Assembly (NCBI GenBank): GCA_035235625.1
Contig: CP141142.1
Coordinates: 14,290,995 to 14,354,994, forward strand
Direction of reading: 5' to 3'
Source: Saururus chinensis
Lineage: Eukaryota > Streptophyta > Magnoliopsida > Piperales > Saururaceae
Length of the DNA: 64,000 bases
Under the pieces are notes generated by a model. It was not told where the DNA came from and made no database searches. It was given only the letters and a program-made list of their open reading frames with translations. The position numbers were made by a program, and so were the translations under genes. Of this stretch, positions 57,125 to 64,000 are shown one piece after another; positions within the stretch are counted from its first letter, which is position 1; every line of letters starts with the position of its first letter.

Positions 57125-57930
57125 GTTTTCCCCATATAGGTCGCTAACTTGAAGAATGAACACATCCATTACGTAGAACACCCTCGATTTAGCTAAAAAT
57201 GCTTTTTGAATGGAAGTAAACGGACTCATAATGACTCCAAAAACTTCTTCGGAAAACTGAATTGAAAACCTCAATTTATAGGAAAGACCCACAAGCCGAT
57301 GGCATGCCGCGCATTTATTTTCCAAACACGCGACACCACCCAGCTTGGCGTGTGCGAGGTGCATACATTTGTGTGGCGTGCGCGAACCGTGCGGCAACAC
57401 CTCGAGTTTGTCCGTGCGTTTGACGTGCGTTGCGTACGCGTCATTCGGCGTGGTGTGGCTCGCTAGTTGCGGCTTAGCTTGGCTCGGCGCAAGCTGTTGG
57501 TGTCATCAATGACGCCAGCTATTTTGTCCGTTTCTTTATTTTATATAATAATTTATTATTATTTTAATCAAATACAATTTTAACTTTAAAATGCGATAAC
57601 TTCTTATTTCGAAGTCGGAATTGCATGTTCTTGGTACAGATGGACTATATAGACAAGCCCTTCGAAACTAGACCACACATGGGTAGGTTATCTCATACTT
57701 TTAAAGTATGTCTTGCCCATGTGGCATGCTTTCCGATGTCGTAACTTTCGCTCCCGACCTCCGTTTCGTGCGTTTCTAAGTTCAATACGCTTGTCTCACC
57801 GAGATCTATCACAACCATATAAAAACCTCTAAATATCTACTTCTAAATAATTTTAAAAACTTAAAAATTTATAAAATAGTTTTATTAGAGGCAAGAAATC
57901 ATACCAAAAATTTGCGGTCATTACACTTAT

Positions 57931-58455
57931 ATATGACTTCAACCCATCCTTGAACTTCCTCTCTCGCTCATATTCATCACTGAGGAAATGAAGAGCAAAG
58001 TGCTCTAGCTCAACAAACTTAGTCTCATAGGTAAGTACAATCATAGATCCTTGCTGGAGATTAAGAAACTACTTCTCCTCTCATACATGTAGTAGAAAGT
58101 ACTTGTCATTGAAGACAAACAAGAACCCCTCCTATATAATGTCATCTTTGCCCTAGAATCTCCTTAAAAAATGAAGATGGCTAGGCGGGTCTTCTCCTCC
58201 TTTGAGCACTGACTGACACTAAATATCTTCTCTATATGAAGCTTCCAATTATAAGCTTTTGAAGGATCTATCTTGCCTTGGAAACTAGGAGGATTGAGCG
58301 TCTTAAAGCCCTCCAAGGTAAGATGCTCTTGCCCACTTAGTTTGATGAGATAGCATGACTTGAGTTAACCCCTCAATGGCGGTTAACACGTCGTCCACCC
58401 ATGAGTCTCTAGCAGCTTGGCTATTATTACTACATGTCTGATTTGATATAGCCAT
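57931..58455 (-). pseudogene. Gypsy gag N-terminal half
   Basis: The minus ATG at 58455 starts 'MAISNQTCSNNSQAARDSWV'. After a frameshift: 'PPSFQGKIDPSKAYNWKLHI' and 'EKIFSVSQCSKEEKTRLAIF' (capsid start, ~58290-58165), then 'YETKFVELEHFALHF' and 'ERERKFKDGLKSYI' (58030-57930). These are the standard chromovirus gag blocks. The frame is cut at 57930 by the insertion. Confidence 0.8.
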
Positions 58456-58660
58456 CTACACAACAACTAGATATTAAATCACAGGGCCTAACACCAAGAT
58501 AATAACACATCACGCAAGTAATCAACAAGACAATAAACTAACGAAATCCAATGTCGCTAGCATTGTCAAGTTTTTTATTACCTTACTCACCATTATCATT
58601 AAGAAATTATCCTTTGAACTCCTTTTCTTTTGGACAAAGTTATACTCCGATACAAAAAAC
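58456..58660. other. Probable leader of the minus-strand Gypsy remnant
   Basis: Lies between gag and the family D copy 3. No primer site was found. Confidence 0.3.
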
Positions 58661-61597
58661 TAATGTATTATTCACCGACCCACCCCCTTGACCCAAACCC
58701 GGTCCAACAAGGTAAGACAAGGCACAACGAAGTGGAAGACAAACTCGGGTCTTAATCGAAGAATACAACATGTGACCTTGGTGCAAAAGAAAATAACAAA
58801 AGGAAAAAAAGATAAATTAAATCTCACTTAGTTCATCATCACACCCACAACATCACATAAAAGGAAATAGTCATAGCCCCTAATTCTAGACCATGTTTAA
58901 AGCCAACCTGGGTTATCCATAACATTTAAAGTAACATGTTCCAACTTGAACATGATCATAACATAAGTCAAAACATGGCAAAGTAACTAGCCCCATCTCT
59001 TATAAGTAAGTATATATATTCATCCTCGAGCTTGTAATACAACCCATCCTGAGCACTTACATGACATAATATACAGCCCCAAAATAAAACAACAAGCAAA
59101 AGAGGGGGGAGCTTAGCTTACTAAGTTTTTTAATTGTAAGGCATAAGCTCAAGTTAACACCATATGAATTCATCCTAAGGAAACAATCTCATTCATTCAT
59201 CACATATACACGTGTGCATCATATGATTCATCATAATTCATAAACATACATGCACACCCTGTGTATTCATTCAAATCTCATGGTTCATTCATATCTTGCC
59301 TGAATTAAGTATCATCATTCACATTCACCCTACTTAATCAAGTGTACCAAACTACATCCATCATGCATATTCAAGTGTAATCATTCCATATACATCATGT
59401 ATAAATATAAACATTATTGTCCCTATACAACCTATGTCAATGAGCATTATAATCTATACACATGCATAATAACACAATGAATGTCTTATAATAGAGAAAA
59501 TAATCTTACTCCAACTCGCCAAAGCCTAAGCAGACCTACTCATGCAAGAAATCCTTAAAAAATAAAATATGAATTCCTAGAAAGAAAAACTGGAGCAATT
59601 TGGGTAAATCCCAATTGGGAAACTACCCCTTGGTATGCTGGTGCACATGGACAAACTAGCCTAAATTCTCTAATCTAGAAAGTCTCATCAATTTAACTCA
59701 TTATAGCATTGTGCTATTCTTACCCAGGGAAGAAACTCATCCTCAAAGGGACGTAAAACCCCGTCCTTTTGGACATAAAACCGGTTCAATAAACCCTCAA
59801 TGCGACTAACCCAAAAAACTATGGTATCTAAATGATTAATCACGGTTAAACACAAGTAATTTTTGCTTTACAAGTCATTCTTATGATGTATGTGACATGA
59901 TACATACATGAGCAATGTTTAATGGATATGAGTATGGATAAACCTACTTTAATCAGTCATAATATACAATAAACATAGTTCATTTATGATAAAGAAGGTC
60001 ATGTAAACATAGATAAGAGATCCATTCATAGGCAAGTTGTTATTTGAGCTAAAACATATAAAACATGGTTCATTTTTATTTAAAATGATATATGCAAGCA
60101 TTCATACTCTCTAGTGGTCATAAGCTACTTGAGTCATGAAGTAGTGATAAAAGGATAATCAAAATATGACTTTAAAACAAGTTGGGCATCATACTAGGTT
60201 CAAACATATATATTCATTTCTATAATTAAGCTAAATCACATATAATAGGGTTCATATGTAATTAATGTGGCATATGCATGTATTCATAATTCATCATGGT
60301 TACAATTAATTAAATTCTTGAGAAAGTAAGAAGAAATGGTTAAAAGAAAAACCAAAAATGAATTTAATTCTAAAAACAGTATAGACATTAGAACGACATG
60401 TTAGCCCCTTCGAATGGGTCATTCAAACAGCCTAGCAGCCCATTCAAATGGCCTAGCAGTTCGATCGGCCAGTCAGGGTGATCGAACGGTCGGCCCAAAA
60501 CTGTAAAAAAAAATGTCTTCTACCTCTCGAAACCAAACTGAAATGATTTCAAAAATCCATAAAATTTCTCAAAATATCATGAAACTTCATATAAACATTA
60601 CCTAAGCTTAAAGCATGATAGATTTAACCTTTTTCATGCACAAACATACAAAAAAACATCAAATCACATATTTTTGAAGAATCAACATAACCCATCAAAA
60701 ACTTAAATCTACCCACATTCATGGTGTTATATGTAAGAAAACCACTTGAAATTAAAACCCTTTACCTCTAATCGGATTAGGGATCTCTTGAATGATCTCC
60801 AAGCTCAAGAAACCCTACCCACAAATTAGGATTTTTGTTAGTCCTAAGCAAAATCCATGGTTTCCTACCAAAATAGACTCAAATAAACAAGAATACAATA
60901 GATCCATGACTCCATAGGGTTAAAAACGAAAATCACATGGATTAGGGTTCCCAATCGAGATTAAATAGATGAACTTGAAGGAGATAAACTAATAATCCAA
61001 ATAGAAGCAGTGAAACATGAGATTATTAAGTCAAAATAAAAAAGATTAAGGAGTGATTAGAGGAAAATATTACTTTAAGATGGATTTCCTCATTGGGAAT
61101 GGGCGTAGACTCCTAGCCTCCTTTAAATCTCAGCCCCTCCCCAATTGGAAATGGGTTGGGGTTTTTCTTTTTATAGTAAGTGTCTAATGGGTTAGAAATT
61201 CAATTGTTAGCTTGAAAAATAGTCTATAGGCCCTAAGTGACCCTATAAGTACATATTAGACTCCAAAAATAAAATTAATCAAACTAAGCCCACTTAGACA
61301 AACTAAGAGAAGATTGGTGGCTGAAGGGGTTAGCACGCCACCCGATATAGATGTGGGTCCCACAATGGGGCCCACTTCCTTGATTAAGAAATTTAAGTGG
61401 AAATATCAAATCATAGAAATTAAATAGATTAAGCTAGACACTAATATTTTTAATTTAGAAATAAAATTAGACCTTAAGAAATTTATAATTAAACTAACCC
61501 ATTGGCCCGAGAATCAAGCTAAAACACACAATTTTTACACAAATCAAAGGTATTAAAATTAAAAGATTTTACAAAATATCTCTAAGAGGAGCTTACG
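58661..61597 (-). repeat. Family D LTR, copy 3 (minus strand, diverged)
   Basis: In minus sense it matches copies 1 and 2 in order: start near 'CGTAAGCTCCTCTTAGAG' (61597), 'GTGGGCCCCATTGTGGGACCC' region (~61375-61355), TATA region 'ACTATAAAAAG' (~61173), 'CCATTTCCAATTGGGGAGG' (~61150), 'CGATCGAAC'-type words (~60490), and a 'GGACCGGGTTTGGGTCAAGG' end (~58709). It lacks the minisatellite and the hairpin arms. Terminal dinucleotides are mutated and no target duplication is seen. Confidence 0.7.
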
Positions 61598-61818
61598 GTG
61601 ATACAATCTTTCGATAAGGAGGTTGAAGCCATCCTAAGTAGAAGGGTAGATGAGATAAGAAAGAAGAATAGGAGGATTTTCTACTTAGTGAAGTGGGAGG
61701 GGTCTTCTAGAGCCAGAGAATGGTTGGGAGCAAGAAGCCACTCTTTGGCAATTAGAACACAAGATAAAGAAGTGCTTAGCCGCGACAAGGGCTTTAAGTG
61801 GTTTAGGTGGGGAAGGCT
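61598..61818 (+). pseudogene. Chromodomain at the C-terminus of a Ty3/Gypsy polyprotein
   Basis: 'KEVEAILSRRVDEIRKKNRR' followed by 'IFYLVKWEGSSRAREWL' is a chromodomain (E-I-L-x-x-R, hydrophobic strand, YLVKWxG, W), the chromatin-targeting module at the end of chromovirus integrases. The frame continues 'EVLSRDKGFKWFRWG' into the polypurine tract (GGTGGGGAAGG, 61807-61817) and the LTR. Everything N-terminal is missing; the family D LTR copy abuts it at 61597. Confidence 0.8.
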
Positions 61819-62345
61819 TGTTAGCCCCTCAACCCCTTTCCTAGACACTAGGGCTAGGCAACCCCTTAATTTGGGCAAACATACAGCCAAGGCATGTCCA
61901 AGTGCACCTAGGGTGAGTGCACAAGTGGCTAGCCACATTAGAGCATTGGCGGATTGTGTGAGGGGGGGCTGGGTGCCACTACATAGGGCCGGAGTCCTAT
62001 GAAGGTCGGATTCCACCTAGACAGACTTGCAAGACTCCTACTATGAGTAAGAGATGGAGATGAAGACTCCTACCAAACTTGGACTCCTTGGGGCGATTGC
62101 ATGAAGACTTCTAGCACAACCAGGAGTCTAGAGTCCCTTATTGTTAGCTTAATGCCTTGTTGGGGAGAGTTTGGGAGGGAGTAAAATTCCGTGTATGGGT
62201 AGGATTGTATGTTTACATGACAGATTGAACTTTGGCTAAGGCCAAGTCCATAAAAGGGAGGGCACATGGGTTGTTTGAGACATTCAGCTAGCCTCTTCCT
62301 CAATATTGCTACATATATTTTGTAGTGATAAAAGCTTGAATCGAA
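61819..62345 (+). repeat. 3' LTR of the chromodomain-bearing element (copy 2 of the 49141 family)
   Basis: Begins TGTTAGCCCCTCAACCC immediately after the polypurine tract. Homologous in reverse to 49664-49141. The right end is set at the loss of homology near 'TTTTGTAGTGATAAAAGCTTG'; the true LTR may extend to about 62500. Confidence 0.75.
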
Positions 62346-62634
62346 GCTCTTGCAAAAGCATAGAGTTGCTGGTTGGTTTCCTTTTGCGCACATAAGAGGG
62401 AAGGCCGAGAGAAAGGCTGTTGGTTGTAGGCGCTTCTAGGCCATCATAGGAGCTAACACTTGAAAGCTTTGTTCCTGTGACAATTACAATGTTGGAGAGG
62501 ACACTCTGGGTTGTGGAGATTCAACCAATTTGGAATTAAAGTTGCTCAACAAATGTGTAAAGGAAAGTTACTAATGAATCGTGTGTTTGGGACTAGTATT
62601 CCAGACTCATGCAAAATTGTAGAGTTGACAATTA
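62346..62634. other. No gene seen
   Basis: May include the end of the preceding LTR. No recognisable protein. Confidence 0.4.
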
Positions 62635-62642
62635 TGTTCCAT

Positions 62643-63093
62643 TACAGGTGGCCAAGGCATAGACTGGCCCAAACCATTACTAACAGGTCGGGCTCGAGCC
62701 TTGAATTGAGGTGCATGGCCATATCAGGCTTTTGTCAAGGTCCGTCAGCATTACTAACAGGTAGGGCTCAGTTCTTGAATTGAGGTCCATGGCCATATTG
62801 GGCCCTGCCTGAGATGAGTTTAGGCCTGGTCAAGGCCTGTCAGGCCAGGCCGAAGCCTTGACCAAGCCTATTAGGGCCTCATGTTCCATGCTCATAAGCC
62901 CATAAGCCCATTGGCCATGACCATAAGTTCAAAAGTCCTTATGAACCATGCCCATAAACCTAAAAAGCCTAAAGGCTCATAGACTAAGTATTTTTTAAAA
63001 TATATTTTTATTTTTAGGTAGACACCGGCCGGCCGGCCCAGTTTGAAGCCTAGTACATCAGGCCCATGGGCTCTGCGCCCTTTTCCATCACTA
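62643..63093. mobile_element. Non-autonomous hAT-type element with target duplication
   Basis: 451 bp flanked by the perfect duplication TATGTTCCAT (62633-62642 and 63092-63101, core 8 bp TGTTCCAT). Outer ends TACAGGTGGCCAAGGC and, reversed, TAGTGATGGAAAAGGGC are an imperfect terminal inverted repeat of the hAT type. The interior is GGCC-rich, with two ~56 bp direct copies (62677-62732 and 62748-62803) and a run CGGCCGGCCGGCC (63027-63039). There is no transposase ORF. Confidence 0.75.
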
Positions 63094-63101
63094 TGTTCCA
63101 T

Positions 63102-64000
63102 GTACAAAAATAGCATAACAATCAACATAATAACTAAGAAAGAAATGCAAGGCGACATATTAAACATACAGGTTGAGGTAACTTTTTTTTGGTACACCTA
63201 CTTAAAGGTATCAAATTAATGGAAGTTTTCAAAAGGGGGAATCAAAATGTTTAGTCATCTCTCTTTTCCAGACGAGTCTTGAGACGCATAACCAGATGAG
63301 CACTCACAAAAAGTCCCATTCAATTTAGGATGTGCTTATGGAAATGTCACCAACTTATTATTTCTAGAATTAATTGTGCTCACATGTGAAACCTATACAC
63401 ATATAGATAATGTCTAAATTATCCTTCTTTATTATTTTCTTTTCACTCATCCAACTATCTGATAGCTTTCGCTCTAGCTTCCCACCTCCTCCGCTTCCAC
63501 AACCACCTCCTTCTTTGCTTTATCATCCTTCTGGGAATCTAATGGAACTAGCCACAAATCAACTGGCAGAGCGTTAAACAAATAGTGATATTTACAATAC
63601 AAAAACTCACATATGAGTTTTGGATGGACTAAATATGTGGGTCTCATATAAAGTTTGCTTGGGCTCACTGCTCAACTCAACGAAAACTAGCATGGGAGTT
63701 TTTGTTATGGAAATATTATTTTTTTACATGCCTCAATCTTAGTAAATAAAATTATCAACACGTTAAAATGTTCAAACCGACACTAGGTTTTTTTACTTAA
63801 TTATAAGTTTTTTTCTAAGACCAAACGAACCTCATACTTCCTTTGGCAGCTTACGATAATTGACAATTAATAGTCGATAATCAATAAAAAAAATTATTAT
63901 AGTAAAAGAGCTAGTAAGATAATATAGTGAGTGATTGTATCTTCCTCAATATTTTACATTAAATTATCTCAACAAACCAAATATGCAAATAAGAAAATAA
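63102..64000. other. AT-rich right end of window, no supported gene
   Basis: A minus frame 63668-63474 ends in a Lys/Glu-rich stretch, but no domain, splice context or second exon supports it. Confidence 0.4.

Larger units (their letters stand above)
52704..57925 (-). repeat. Insertion in gag with perfect CTTAT target duplication: probable solo LTR (family B)
   Basis: Forward ends TGTTGTAGC (52704) and GGTCATTACA (57925), i.e. minus-sense TGTAATGACC...CTACAACA, flanked by CTTAT at 52699-52703 and 57926-57930. It divides the host gag between 'KSYI' and 'RVVPIRHRTLAEV'. Subtracting the nested block 53067-55441 leaves about 2.85 kb with no coding domains, which fits a solo LTR of a long-LTR Gypsy family. 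It carries a 56 bp minisatellite (56806-57124). Confidence 0.75.
51319..58455 (-). mobile_element. Minus-strand Ty3/Gypsy chromovirus-type remnant, gag split by a 5.2 kb insertion
   Basis: Reading leftward: gag from ATG 58455 to 57931, then the insertion 52704-57925, then gag C-terminus, zinc knuckle, protease and RT to 51319. RT ends right after 'VIIFVDDIL' at the junction with the LTR fragment. Stops and shifts are scattered. RNase H and integrase are absent. No 5' LTR was identified to the right of 58455, where the family D copy 3 begins. Confidence 0.82.

Noticed and set aside
53067..57925. Families A and B as the two LTRs of one element
   Set aside because: Their minus-sense starts (TGTAATGTCCC and TGTAATGACCGC) diverge after a few bases and their bodies and minisatellites do not match. 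The CTTAT duplication instead brackets B with A inside.
63474..63668. 64-codon minus frame with Lys/Glu-rich end as an exon
   Set aside because: There is no second exon, splice signal or domain, and charged low-complexity text arises easily by chance.

Overview
This window is plant (angiosperm) nuclear DNA. It is AT-rich and intron-rich, and most of it is layered, decayed retrotransposons around one intact nuclear gene. The species cannot be named from the sequence.

Layout. 1-14176 is the remnant of a Mutator-like element that carries a Ulp1-type protease gene on the minus strand. That gene is split by a 10 kb Athila-type LTR retrotransposon (1784-11756, target duplication GTAGC). The Athila copy has gag and protease but no reverse transcriptase. 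It is itself interrupted by a 2.5 kb solo LTR (3523-6042, target duplication GTATG), so three layers of insertion can be ordered. 14177-19033 is a short-LTR Ty3/Gypsy copy on the plus strand with nine in-frame stops, six of them TAG; its 3' LTR is fused to the end of integrase by a deletion.

19500-28161 is the gene-bearing island. It holds a GC-rich block with an unrecognised, frameshifted reading frame, followed by a complete 12-exon gene for the NADPH-dependent diflavin oxidoreductase NDOR1/ATR3/TAH18 (621 residues, all splice phases consistent). This enzyme passes electrons to anamorsin/DRE2 in cytosolic iron-sulfur protein assembly. A 5'-truncated LINE lies tail-to-tail with it at 28345-29650.

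30440-64000 is again repeats: a minus-strand Gypsy remnant (30440-33290); a second solo LTR of the 3523-6042 family (33294-36537); a palindrome-like pair of copies of one mostly non-coding LTR element (36659-49140), one in each orientation, the minus copy holding an inserted 1.8 kb LTR-like block; a minus-strand Gypsy remnant (51319-58455) whose gag is split by a 5.2 kb insertion with a perfect CTTAT target duplication (52704-57925), which itself contains another LTR-like block; a minus-strand third member of the long-LTR family (58661-61597); a chromodomain plus 3' LTR (61598-62345); and a 451 bp hAT-type element with a perfect target duplication (62643-63093).

The most unusual pattern is that four long LTRs of clearly different sequence each hold a minisatellite with a period of 54-57 bp. 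Two of them also share a hairpin whose stem differs at one base pair on both arms. Only the diflavin reductase gene is judged functional. Boundaries without a target duplication or a sharp homology break are approximate.
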